A stretch of 64,000 nt of DNA from UBA5734 sp964528645 (lineage in GTDB: Bacteria; Bacillota; Clostridia; Saccharofermentanales; UBA5734). Positions 8,335 through 17,500 of the stretch are shown here, in pieces; position 1 is the first letter of the stretch, and each line of letters begins with the position of its first letter. The stretch spans positions 12,357 through 76,356 of the forward strand of contig CAZGSR010000008.1 in NCBI GenBank assembly GCA_964528645.1, read 5' to 3'. A program made the translations under genes and the position numbers. The notes beneath the pieces are model-generated. The model was given only the letters and a program-made list of their open reading frames with translations, did no database searches and was not told where the DNA came from.

Positions 8335-9426
8335 TCATTGACCGAGTTCGCGAATGGGGTTGTACCAGGCATCTTCGACAGCGAGGAAACGTTCGCCGGC
8401 TTTCCAGAGGCCTTTGAATTCAGAATCTTTCGGGATGAAGATTTTCGGATTGTTGGTCGTTTCATCCGAAACCAGGGCATCCTGGATGGCCTTGAAATGT
8501 TCAGCGCTCAGGGCTTCTGTGTTGGCAATCATCGGAGCATTGAGGACCGGTGTGACCGAAATGACGACGAATTCCTTGCCCAGGACCGTGTTGAAAGGCT
8601 CAGCGGCATCGTCCCTGACTTTGACAACGGAACCCACCGTGTTCAGTTCGCCAGAGACCAGTTCAACATAGTTGCCGACACAAACATCGCAGAAAGCGGC
8701 CACTTCGGCAGAGCCATTGAGCAGGTTGACAGCGGAACCCTGGTGCGAACCACCAAAGAGGACTTCCGAGAAAAAGGCACCGCTTTCGATCAGATCTTCA
8801 CGAGTCAGATTCTTGTAGGCATCCATCTGGGTGAAGTGGCTGAGAATGCCAGCGGAAGGCACTTTGAACCCAGAGGTGGAGCTGTTGGAGACGAAGGAGA
8901 ATTTCTTGCCGGCGATGTTGTCAATCGAGTACTTGCCGTCTTTCATGTACTGCTCTTCGCTGCCTTTGGCAACGTTGAGCCAGCTGTAGTATTTGGCATC
9001 GTCGAGGGTGCCGGAAGCGCCGCTGTTGGTGACCAGTGGCAGAACAGCCGGATTTTTGTCGTGCGCCTGGACATAACCTTCACCACCGGTGAAGGCGATG
9101 TGGGCGGTGCCAGCCGCGAGCGCTTCGATGGCGATCAGATAGTCCGTGGTGGTCTGGTGCTTGACCTTCATGCCAGTTGCCTTTTCGACAATGGCACCGA
9201 TCTGTTCACGGGCATCTGACAGTTCTTCGCCAGATTCATTGGGATACCAGGCAATGATGATTTCATCACCTTTCGTGGTGCTGGCTGCAGCCGTGGTCTG
9301 GGCCACAGTTGTTTCATCCTGGCCGGCCGTTGAGGTGGTTTCCTGGTTGGTGGCGGCAACACCGCAGCCGGCCAGGGTACTGAGCAGGAGTGTCAGGACG
9401 AGCGCAATCAAAGTGAACTTCTTCAT
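8335..9426 (-). CDS. phnD: Phosphonate-binding lipoprotein
   Basis: A 363-residue substrate-binding lipoprotein of the PhnD family. I chose the ATG at 9426 because it begins a clear lipoprotein signal, MKKFTLIALVLTLLLSTLAG with lipid cysteine C21, and has AAAGGA at good spacing; a longer frame upstream lacks both. After a Thr/Ala-rich linker (residues 22-52) comes the binding domain, with the early WYPNESGEEL motif and SFVSNSSTSGF, which resembles the anion-binding loop of PhnD. The 215-bp gap upstream (9427-9641) separates it from the PHP gene and probably holds its own promoter, though I saw no good one. Confidence 0.93.
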   Translation of the reverse strand: MKKFTLIALVLTLLLSTLAGCGVAATNQETTSTAGQDETTVAQTTAAASTTKGDEIIIAWYPNESGEELSDAREQIGAIVEKATGMKVKHQTTTDYLIAIEALAAGTAHIAFTGGEGYVQAHDKNPAVLPLVTNSGASGTLDDAKYYSWLNVAKGSEEQYMKDGKYSIDNIAGKKFSFVSNSSTSGFKVPSAGILSHFTQMDAYKNLTREDLIESGAFFSEVLFGGSHQGSAVNLLNGSAEVAAFCDVCVGNYVELVSGELNTVGSVVKVRDDAAEPFNTVLGKEFVVISVTPVLNAPMIANTEALSAEHFKAIQDALVSDETTNNPKIFIPKDSEFKGLWKAGERFLAVEDAWYNPIRELGQ

Positions 9427-9641
9427 GTTTTTTCCTTTCATACATTCATGGTCGTCAGGGGATGTGTTCTTCCGACGCTCTGTGCGAGCCTGGTTGTCGG
9501 ACACTCTGATTATGCCTGCCAATGATTTGTGAATGATGAGCTGGAAACAAAATGGATGTTAAAAATCTGATCGAAATTTACTTGAATCGTACACAATTTT
9601 TGCACATTTGAAAGTGAGGTTAAATCTGGTGGCCATAGCGG

Positions 9642-10487
9642 TCAAGGTTGGCGATTCAGGATCAGCTGCATCTGCAGCAACGTTTCCCCAGGCGCCAGGA
9701 CTTGCCCGATGTCAGGGCCCGTGCCATAGTCAGCGTGGTAATCGCTGCCTCCGGTCAGCAGGAAATCGAACTGGTCGGCCAGATCCTGGATTCGTCCGTA
9801 ATCAGAGGAATCATGGTCTGGGTGGTTGAGCTCAATCCCCAAAAGGCCGTCCCTGGCATATCCAGGGATGCTGTCCCAAACCTTGGATTGCCCCGGATGA
9901 GCCAGGACAGGAATACCTCCATCGGCCCGCACGGCGGCGATGGCATCCTGTACATCCACATACTCGATGTCCCCAGCGCAGATGCCCGCACCCTTGAACA
10001 AGGTCCGGTAAAGGTCCGAATAGACCGAATCCGTGATCCCCTGATCAATCAAGGCAGCCATGATGTGTTGCTTGTAGACGGTCCCTGTGGGTCCAGCCTT
10101 GTCCAGGACAGCCTGGCGGGAGAGTGGGAAACCAGCCTGAATCAGGACATCCACTTGGTGCAGAGTTTTCTGGGTCCTGCGCTGCAAGGTCGGCTGGCAA
10201 AGCGTCGTCAGATTGCTGGCAGGTGTCTGGTATGCATAGCCAAGAATATGGACCTTCTTGCCCGTGTTCCTGTCCCTGGCAGAGATTTCGATGCCTGGGA
10301 TGATCTGGATGGTTGTCAGCAGCGCCAGCTGGCTAGCCTGGCTGGTCCCGGCAACCGTATCGTGGTCGACCAGACTCAGATGGGTCAGGCCGGCTTGCTC
10401 TGCCCGGGCCAGTGTCTGGGCGATCGACAGGGAACTGTCTGAGAAATCGGAATGGACATGGAGATCGGCACGAACCACGGGGATCAC
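9642..10487 (-). CDS. PHP-domain phosphoesterase (PhnPP-like, C-P lyase pathway)
   Basis: A 281-residue PHP-family phosphoesterase. Metal-binding motifs are visible: DLHVHSDFSDSS (H10, H12), VDHDTVAG, the PGIEISA segment, LAHPGQ, and GGSDYHAD near the end. In C-P lyase operons that lack PhnP, a PHP protein of this type hydrolyses 5-phosphoribosyl cyclic phosphate made by PhnJ; the operon position supports that role here. The likely start is GTG at 10487, whose GTGA overlaps the stop of phnL; a longer frame to 10547 would run inside phnL without a ribosome site. Confidence 0.82.
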   Translation of the reverse strand: MIPVVRADLHVHSDFSDSSLSIAQTLARAEQAGLTHLSLVDHDTVAGTSQASQLALLTTIQIIPGIEISARDRNTGKKVHILGYAYQTPASNLTTLCQPTLQRRTQKTLHQVDVLIQAGFPLSRQAVLDKAGPTGTVYKQHIMAALIDQGITDSVYSDLYRTLFKGAGICAGDIEYVDVQDAIAAVRADGGIPVLAHPGQSKVWDSIPGYARDGLLGIELNHPDHDSSDYGRIQDLADQFDFLLTGGSDYHADYGTGPDIGQVLAPGETLLQMQLILNRQP

Positions 10488-11200
10488 CTCGGATTTTCTG
10501 TTGCCAGCTGCATCTGGCCAGCTTGCATGTTGTATTCGCGGTCGCACAGTCCTTCCATGAATTCGATGTCATGGAAAATGCCGATCATGGTGGTCCCTTC
10601 AAATTTGAGACGCTCGATCAGTTCGCGCACGCGGATCTTGGACTGAGCATCCAGGCTTGCCGTCGGTTCGTCGAGCAACAGCAGACGCGGATGCTTGACC
10701 ATGGCCCGGGCCAGGTTCAGGCGCAGCTTCTCGCCTCCGGAGAAGGTGGCCGGGAAACTGTCCCACAAATCCTGTCCCAAGTCGAAGTGGCGCAGCATTT
10801 CGATGGCTCTGGTTGCAGCTACCTCCTGAGGATGGCCCATTTCCAGGACGGCTTGCTCGATGATCTCCCGGGCTGTGGTGCGCGGCATGACCTGCAGGAA
10901 CTGCGATACATAACCAATTTCAAATTTGCGCAGGTACACCATCTGGCGTTCACTGGCCTGGGCCAGGTCTAAAAGGCCAAACCGTGCGGAATCATACAGG
11001 ATGGACCCGGTCTGGGGCAGATAGGTGCGGTAGATCGATTTCAGGATGGTCGATTTGCCACTGCCACTTTTCCCGGTGATGCCAACGAATTCGCCGGCAG
11101 TCACGGAAAAGGAGGTCGGCTTCAACGCATGAATGGTTTTATTCTGCTGGTGTAAATGAAAGGTCTTGGCGATGTTCTGGACCGCGATCAAGTCAGACAT
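10484..11200 (-). CDS. phnL: C-P lyase complex ATP-binding protein PhnL
   Basis: A 238-residue ABC-type ATPase without membrane segments: Walker A TGKSGSGKST, signature FSGGEKLRLNLARAM, Walker B LLLLDEPTASLD. The VSQFLQVMPRTTAREI stretch is typical of PhnL. PhnL is needed for phosphonate breakdown together with PhnG-H-I, and is not a transporter ATPase. The ATG at 11200 overlaps the end of the hexapeptide gene by 8 bp and has GGAGG at correct spacing, so I prefer it over an upstream ATG at 11251. Confidence 0.9.
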   Translation of the reverse strand: MSDLIAVQNIAKTFHLHQQNKTIHALKPTSFSVTAGEFVGITGKSGSGKSTILKSIYRTYLPQTGSILYDSARFGLLDLAQASERQMVYLRKFEIGYVSQFLQVMPRTTAREIIEQAVLEMGHPQEVAATRAIEMLRHFDLGQDLWDSFPATFSGGEKLRLNLARAMVKHPRLLLLDEPTASLDAQSKIRVRELIERLKFEGTTMIGIFHDIEFMEGLCDREYNMQAGQMQLATENPR

Positions 11201-11843
11201 GCGTACCTGCCTCCATCTGGCTCCCTGTTTCAGGCAGATATTTGCTGACAAAATCTTCGATCGGCAGCGCCAGATCGTCCACCCGGGTCTTCAGGATCTC
11301 CTCTGTCCAGTCCCACCAGGCAATCTTTTCCAGAGCTTCGATGATTTCAAGGTTGAACCGGTAGCGCAAATGGCGGGCCGGATTACCAACGACGATGGAA
11401 TAAGGTTCAACATCACGGGTAACGACAGCTCCACTGCCGATCACAGCGCCGTTGCCAATCTGAAGGTTGCTCATAATGATCGCGCCATGGCCGATCCAAG
11501 TATCGTGGCCAATCGTCGAGATCCTGGATCTTCTGGAGTCGAGGAACTCTGTGTCATCCGTTTCACTCACACCGAACATTCGGCGGCGATAGGTGATGTG
11601 GTGCAAGGTAGGGCGTTCCATCGGATGATTGGTCGGTCCAATGCGGACATTGGCAGCAATATTGGCAAACTTACCTACAACCGTGTTCTGGAGGATGCAG
11701 AAAGGGCCCGTGTAGGAGTACTCGCCCATGGTCACGTTCTCGAGATACGTGTGGGCGCCCAGTTCGGTGAATGGCAGAAGGCTGCTGTGGATGATCTCGC
11801 AATCAGTTCCGATCAAAGGTTCCCGGGTGATTTTCTTTTCCAT
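11193..11843 (-). CDS. Hexapeptide-repeat acyltransferase of the phosphonate operon
   Basis: A 216-residue left-handed beta-helix protein with runs of hexapeptide units (for example IGHGAIIMSNLQIGNGAVIG and SGAVVTRDVEPYSIVVGNPA). Relatives of this exact type are common inside C-P lyase operons and are annotated as phosphonate-metabolism transferases, but their reaction is not established; acetylation of an aminophosphonate is one possibility. It sits 12 bp after phnM and overlaps phnL. Confidence 0.85.
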   Translation of the reverse strand: MEKKITREPLIGTDCEIIHSSLLPFTELGAHTYLENVTMGEYSYTGPFCILQNTVVGKFANIAANVRIGPTNHPMERPTLHHITYRRRMFGVSETDDTEFLDSRRSRISTIGHDTWIGHGAIIMSNLQIGNGAVIGSGAVVTRDVEPYSIVVGNPARHLRYRFNLEIIEALEKIAWWDWTEEILKTRVDDLALPIEDFVSKYLPETGSQMEAGTHV

Positions 11844-11855
11844 TTCTCAAATTCC

Positions 11856-13124
11856 TCAGTTCTGGCGATAGCAGGTGCGCAGCATGGGTTGACCATCCAC
11901 GAGGGCAGTCTTGACGACTGGGTATTTGTTTTCGCGCAGGTCTACAACCAAGAGGTCAGCCTTTTTCCCGGGTGCGATGGTGCCATAGTCGGCTTCGACC
12001 TGCACAGCCCGGGCAGGATTGGCGGTGACGAGCCGGATCAGGGAAGGCAGGTCCAGGTGATGCTGCAGGTGCATCTGGAAAACAGCCTGCAGCATGGCGG
12101 CTGGGTAATAGTCGCTGCACAGGATGTCGATGGATCCGTCCAGAATCGCTTCAGCTGCTGACAGATTGCCGCTGTGCGATCCGCCCAGAAGAATATTGGG
12201 CGCTCCAGCCATCGTCATCAGGCCACGGCTGCGGGCTGTCTTCGCCACATCAAGCGTGACCGGGAATTCCGAGATGGTCACGCCCAGCTCGCAGACCAGA
12301 TCGACACTTTCATCACTGTCATCGTCATGGGAAGCAACAGAGATGTGGTTGTGCCGGGCCAGTTCACACAATTCCTGCAGCTGATCATAGGACACTTTGT
12401 CTTTTTGCTGGTGCGAGACGATGATTGTGTCAATTTCCTGGTCACTGAGATTGTTGTAGCCCTTGAGAGTCTTGCGATAGAGGCTGAGATCACGGTATTG
12501 ACCCTGGCCCGGCGTATGATCCATGAATGAAAGCAGATGGACTTTGCCTTCTTCAATCAGGTCCTTAAGCTGGTCGAGCTGGTCGATGTTATCGATTTCG
12601 TACCGGGCGTGGAAGCGATGGCGGATCAGGTGGTCGCGACCATGGGTGAGGTGGATCTCATCGACCAGTCGGCGCACATTTTCCGGCAGGCGGATCGGTT
12701 TGTAGGCAAATTCGTAGCTCTTGTAAAGCGACAGGGAATGGAACATGGTGGTGATGCCATGGGTGATCAACTCCCGTTCACTGATGCGCAGGCTGAGGTC
12801 AAAGTCCATCATGCTGGTCGGGCGCGGCGATGCAATGTGTTCGATGTAGTCGGAGTGAATGTCGATCAGCCCTGGCATCACATAGCAGCCAGTCGCATCG
12901 ATCGTTTCGATATCCTTGTCCCAATCTTCTTCGCTGACTTCACTGATCAGCCAACGATCGGCTTCATCGGGGGCCATCCAGCCCAAAACCCGATCGTTGA
13001 GTACGAGCAGGTCGAGACCTTCCAGGACTTCCTGCTCCGTAATGATTTTTCCATTGATGATGCGTCTGACCATTTCTAACTCCTGCCGGCCATCCTGGCC
13101 AATTTCTATTTCCATCCAAGTCAT
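11856..13124 (-). CDS. phnM: Alpha-D-ribose 1-methylphosphonate 5-triphosphate diphosphatase
   Basis: A 422-residue amidohydrolase-fold enzyme that removes diphosphate from the ribose-phosphonate triphosphate made by the PhnGHI complex, supplying the PhnJ substrate. Characteristic features are PGLIDIHSDYIEHIASPRP, the SVASHDDDS loop, LGGSHSGN and a C-terminal APGKKADLLVVD. Its ATG overlaps the phnK stop (ATGA at 13121-13124), a standard coupled arrangement. Length matches PhnM proteins. With PhnGHI and intact PhnJ absent here, it has no obvious substrate supply in this window. Confidence 0.93.
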   Translation of the reverse strand: MTWMEIEIGQDGRQELEMVRRIINGKIITEQEVLEGLDLLVLNDRVLGWMAPDEADRWLISEVSEEDWDKDIETIDATGCYVMPGLIDIHSDYIEHIASPRPTSMMDFDLSLRISERELITHGITTMFHSLSLYKSYEFAYKPIRLPENVRRLVDEIHLTHGRDHLIRHRFHARYEIDNIDQLDQLKDLIEEGKVHLLSFMDHTPGQGQYRDLSLYRKTLKGYNNLSDQEIDTIIVSHQQKDKVSYDQLQELCELARHNHISVASHDDDSDESVDLVCELGVTISEFPVTLDVAKTARSRGLMTMAGAPNILLGGSHSGNLSAAEAILDGSIDILCSDYYPAAMLQAVFQMHLQHHLDLPSLIRLVTANPARAVQVEADYGTIAPGKKADLLVVDLRENKYPVVKTALVDGQPMLRTCYRQN

Positions 13125-13966
13125 AGCAGCGATTGGACCAACTGCTGGGTATAGGCATGTTGCGGATCTTCCAGAATCTGGTCCGTCAAGCCCTGTTCAA
13201 TGATTTTGCCGTTTAGAAGGACAATCGTGCGGTCGGCCAGCATGCGGATCACGCCGAGGTCATGGGACACGACCACCATGCTGATGGCAAGCTCCCGCTG
13301 GATTTCCTTGATCAAGTCCAGCACATTTGCCTGCACCGACAGGTCCAGGCCCGTGGTCACCTCGTCCAGTAGCAGAACAGGGGGATTGTTCGACAAAGCC
13401 TTGGCGATCTGCACGCGCTGCTGCATGCCGCCAGAGAAATGGGCCGGTGCTTCTTTCATCCGGAAAACAGGGATCCGGACATGCTCGAGCAATTCGACAG
13501 CCCGGTTTTCCATCTCGCCCACATGGCGTGAACCTGCAGCGATCAGCTTCTCGGCAATATTGCCGATGGAGGTGAAATTCATACGCAAGCCATAGACGGG
13601 GTTCTGGTAGACCTTGCCCATCAGATGGTTGCGGACATGGCGCCGCTGCTGAGCCGATGCTGCAAACAAATTGACCGGTGCCACTTTTTCGTGAAACAAA
13701 TGGAGGGATCCCGAGGAGACTTCCTCATCAAAATAGATGCAGCGCATCATGGTGGATTTGCCGCTGCCGCTTTCTCCGACCACACCCAGGATTTCTCCGG
13801 GATACACGTCAAAATTCAGATCGTCACAGGCATAGACAGTCCCACAGCGGGGACAGAAATTACGGTCCAGCTGGCGGTCCTGCGGGTCACGGCAGGCCTC
13901 GCAGCCTGAGCCATACTGTTTGTGCAGATGGGACAGCCTCAGGATCGGTTGTTCTTTCGTGTTCAT
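13121..13966 (-). CDS. phnK: C-P lyase complex ATP-binding protein PhnK
   Basis: A 281-residue ABC-type ATPase with Walker A GESGSGKST, signature FSGGMQQRVQIAKAL and Walker B VLLLDEVTTGLD. An N-terminal insertion carries two cysteine pairs (CEAC and CPRC), which could bind zinc. PhnK docks on the C-P lyase core and is thought to drive its turnover. The start ATG at 13966 overlaps the stop of the upstream frame (ATGA) and has AGGGGG upstream, so phnK is translationally coupled to the phnJ remnant and hence to the fused surface-protein frame. Confidence 0.92.
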   Translation of the reverse strand: MNTKEQPILRLSHLHKQYGSGCEACRDPQDRQLDRNFCPRCGTVYACDDLNFDVYPGEILGVVGESGSGKSTMMRCIYFDEEVSSGSLHLFHEKVAPVNLFAASAQQRRHVRNHLMGKVYQNPVYGLRMNFTSIGNIAEKLIAAGSRHVGEMENRAVELLEHVRIPVFRMKEAPAHFSGGMQQRVQIAKALSNNPPVLLLDEVTTGLDLSVQANVLDLIKEIQRELAISMVVVSHDLGVIRMLADRTIVLLNGKIIEQGLTDQILEDPQHAYTQQLVQSLL

Positions 13967-14511
13967 GCTTGCCCCCTGCTGTTCAGTCGTGCCAGACAAT
14001 GGTTGGTGTCGTTGCACTGATGCACAGTCTGGCCACTCTGGTCGTCCAGGATTTCGTCCATGAAAACACCCGTTGCCCCACACAGACGGCAGGATACCGA
14101 CTCAAAGCGTTCGGGCTCGAAAGGGTGATCCTCGAAGGCCAGGGACTGCACACGGGTATGCGGTGGCACCGCATAGACTTTCTTTTCCCGCCCGGCGCCA
14201 AACAGCAGCAGAGCTTTGTTGTCTGCCAATTTCAGGTTATCAAAGCGCGGAATCGGGCTGGGTGCCATGACATAGGCCGATTCAACCTGGACGGGGTGAT
14301 CGGCACCCGTGGTCATGCGGCCGAATTTGACGATTTCTTCAAACAGCATCAGCCAGGCTCCGCTGTATTCCTTTTCCGCATGCAGACGTCGCGTCTTAAG
14401 CTCGCTCGGTTCAAAGGCCCTGAGCGGCTCAGGCAGCGGGACTTGGAGAACCAGGATCTGGTTCTCTTGCAGAGGCGTTTCCGGGATCCGGTGGCGCGAC
14501 TGGATCAGGGT
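13963..14511 (-). pseudogene. phnJ: phnJ remnant (C-P lyase, C-terminal 182 residues only)
   Basis: This stretch matches PhnJ closely from TLIQSRHRIPETP through MAPSPIPRFDN, FGAGREKKVYAVPPHTRV and the iron-sulfur motif CRLC...C with the exact CX2CX21C spacing (residues 2105, 2108, 2130 of the fused frame). PhnJ needs a glycyl radical site near residue 32 of the normal protein, and roughly the first hundred residues are missing here, so the remnant should be inactive even though its cluster ligands remain. The stop overlaps phnK by the normal ATGA, showing that the downstream operon junction is original. Confidence 0.9.
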
Positions 14512-17500
14512 ACGGGTGTAATAGACCGAGATGACGGTTGTACCATCACCGAGAATGGCCTCCTGGGTGATGGGCTTGGCGCTGAATCCGGTATACGTTT
14601 TTGCAGTGGCCATGGTTTGGCCATCGGTGACACCGTTGAGCGATTCGGTGTCTTTCAACGTGTATGAATCACCGGTCAGGTTTTGCTGGTAATGTTTGAC
14701 GGTATAGAGGGTGTTGGTCCCGGCCATCCAGTGGGCATACAAAACCTGGTCGGAATCGGTTAGCATCAGCTTATTGCTGTCGATCCGGTCGCCAGATGTT
14801 CTCGTCGTGAACCAGCCAGTAAAGGCATATCCCTGGCGCTCCGGATCCGATTCTGGCAATTCATAAGGGGAGCCAAAGGTCTGGCTGATCTCAATACTGT
14901 CACCTGAGCCGCCATTTAAATCATACGTCACCAAATATGAATTGCCTGCAAAGCTGGCGCTGTAACTGATATCACTGGCAGGCATGGTCTTGGCCACATC
15001 GCCCCAACCAGTCAGGTGGTAGCCTTTCTTGACCGGCTCAGTGTCAGGAATCGTCACATCAGATTCGAACTTCAACTGTTCTGTCTTGAAAAGGACCCCT
15101 TCAGACAGCCAGTTCAGCGTATAGGTGTTTCGTTTGTAGGTAATGGTAATAACGGTTGATCCGTCGGCAGCAATAACAGACTGGGAAACTGGATCTGCCG
15201 TAAAACCTGGATAAGACTTCGCTTTTGCTGTTGTCAGGCTCGCTGTCGTCCCCGCCAAGGTTTCATTTTCCTCGATTGGGTCGGTGCCATCCAGGGCCTC
15301 GCGCAAGTGTCGGACAGCATAAGCTGTATCCGTTGCAGGCTGCCATTGGGCAGTATAGGACAGGTCCTCATCCGGCAGGGTCGAACCTGCGATCAAACCA
15401 GCCCAAGCCGCCAGAACATAGCCTTGCTTTTCCGGGGCGGGAACCGGAGCGGTGATGACTTCGCCATAGCGGAAAGCTGTGGTGGCGAACATGGTCTTGG
15501 CATCGGTTTTCCAGATCACATCATGGCGGTTGCGTGCATAGCGGATCGTCACGACAGTGGACCCGTCGGGAGCAATCTCGCTCTGGGCAATCTCTTCTGC
15601 CGTGAAACCCGGATAAGATTTGCTTGTGGCTTCTGTCGCATGCAAGGTGGTGCCCGTGAGCGTCTCCTGTTCAACGAGCGAACCTGTAGCCGGATAGGTG
15701 TCGTCCAGATTCTGCCGAACATGCTTGACCGTATAGGCTGTATCGGTGCGGGCAACCCATTGCGCGGTATACGTCAGATCTTCATTCAGGATCGAAGCGG
15801 CCAGCGGGCGATCCCAGCCACTGAAAACATAGCCGTCTTTCTTTAGTTCGGCCGGAGCAGTCACAGCAGAAAGATAAGGCAGAACCTGTTTGACGGGGTC
15901 TTCGCCATTGTTGAGAACGAAGGTTAAAAGGTAACTCGATCTTGCATAGTAAAGCTTGATCACCACCGAGCCATCGCCCTTGATCGTCAATTCATCGACG
16001 ATCTTGCCGTCAATCCGGCCGTCCCGGAAACTGATCCCGCCCGGAATCAGCAACGACTCATCAACCAGGCCAGAAACCTGGACCTTGGTATCGGTTTTGC
16101 CTTTTTGTTGCACGGCTTTCTGCAACGTGAAGGCACCGTCCGTCTGCTCGACATAGTGCTCCACCTGGTAGGCTGTATCCGGATTGGCAATCATCCGGCC
16201 ATAGAGTGTCAGGTCCGCAGCCGGCATCTGAAGCCCGGCGAAAGACGCCCGGTTTTGCATGGACTCATCCACGTACCAGCCGGAGAATGTATAGCCTGTT
16301 TTGGCGGGAATAGCCGGTTCGCTGACCAGTGCTTCAAAGCGATAGGTTGCTTCAACTGTCTGGCCTGAATCGAGAAAGGTGATAAATGAATACGTTTCAC
16401 GATTGTAATAGAGCTTGATCACCAGCTTGCCCGTCTTGGCAATGGTTGTGGTAGCGACAGTTTTTCCGTTGACCGTACCAGTCTGATAGGTGATGCCATT
16501 GGCTTTCAGGCCCAAATCGGCCAGCGTGATTTCGGATCCGGTCTCACCCGTCAAATATTCTGCAGTCTGCAAGGCATACCCCGGGCCAGTCGTGTTCTGG
16601 ATATAATGCTCAACCCGGTAGGGAGTGTTTTTACCTGGAGACCAGCGGGCTGTATAGAGCAGGTTGGCCGCTGGCATGGTTTCGGGAATAGCCGTCTCCC
16701 CCCAGTCAATGAAGTCAAAACCGGCTGCAGTCACCTGCGGCACTGTGATTGACTCGCCATATTTCAAAGAATAGACCCAGTCCTCCTGGTCATTTTGGAT
16801 ACCCTGGGCAAATGTCAGCTGATACCGGTTGCGACTGTAATAATAGCTCTGCACCGCCCGGCCATCCGCCTGGACCGTGATTGCTTTCAAGGCTGGAGCG
16901 GCAAATCCGGGGTAGTCTTTGACTGCCGGTTGGACCATGCTATCCGTCGTTCCCGTCAGCTGCTCTGATTCAACCAGGGTATAGAGGGAATTGCTCAGAT
17001 TTTGCTGATAATGGTCGACCCGGTAAGAGGTATCTGGGCGCGGAATCCATTTGGCATAAACCTGGACATCCTCGTTCGGCATGGTCTCGGGAATCTGGTA
17101 AGGTCTGGTCAGGGCTTCATCCAAAAACCAGCCGCCGAAATCATAGCCCGGATAGACCGGGTCGGCCGGCGCGACGACAGTCGCATTGAACGGTTTGAGA
17201 ATCATCGGCACTGCACTGCCACCTCTGGAATGGAAAACAATCGCATAACCGTCATTGTAATTGTCCCAGTACAGCTGGATGGTCCTCTGGATGGGTTCGG
17301 AGGTGAATACCAGGGGCGCCTGAATCCAAGTGATCACCAGGTCGGCAGTTTCGGACTGGTCACCGTCGGGTGTCAGTTTCAGAAGGTTTGTTTGTGGATC
17401 ATAGCTGAAAGCTTCGTTGGTGATTTCGATTTTGAAGGACTTGGCATCATCATAAAAGCCCTCGCCCGTTTCGCCTGTTTTCAAGTCCAGATAACTCATC

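Noticed and set aside
8224..9219. Plus-strand open frame opposite phnD
   Set aside because: It mirrors phnD; no family motif is seen and the phnD product is unambiguous.
10487..10547. Longer start for the PHP phosphoesterase
   Set aside because: The extra 20 residues overlap phnL, lack a ribosome site and are not part of the PHP fold; the GTG in the GTGA overlap is better.
11166..12161. Plus-strand open frame opposite the hexapeptide transferase and phnM
   Set aside because: A shadow of two genes with clear families and proper overlaps.
14521..17100. Regular repeats that might be taken for CRISPR or tandem DNA repeats
   Set aside because: Units are 410-450 bp, degenerate at DNA level and conserved as protein modules inside an open frame.
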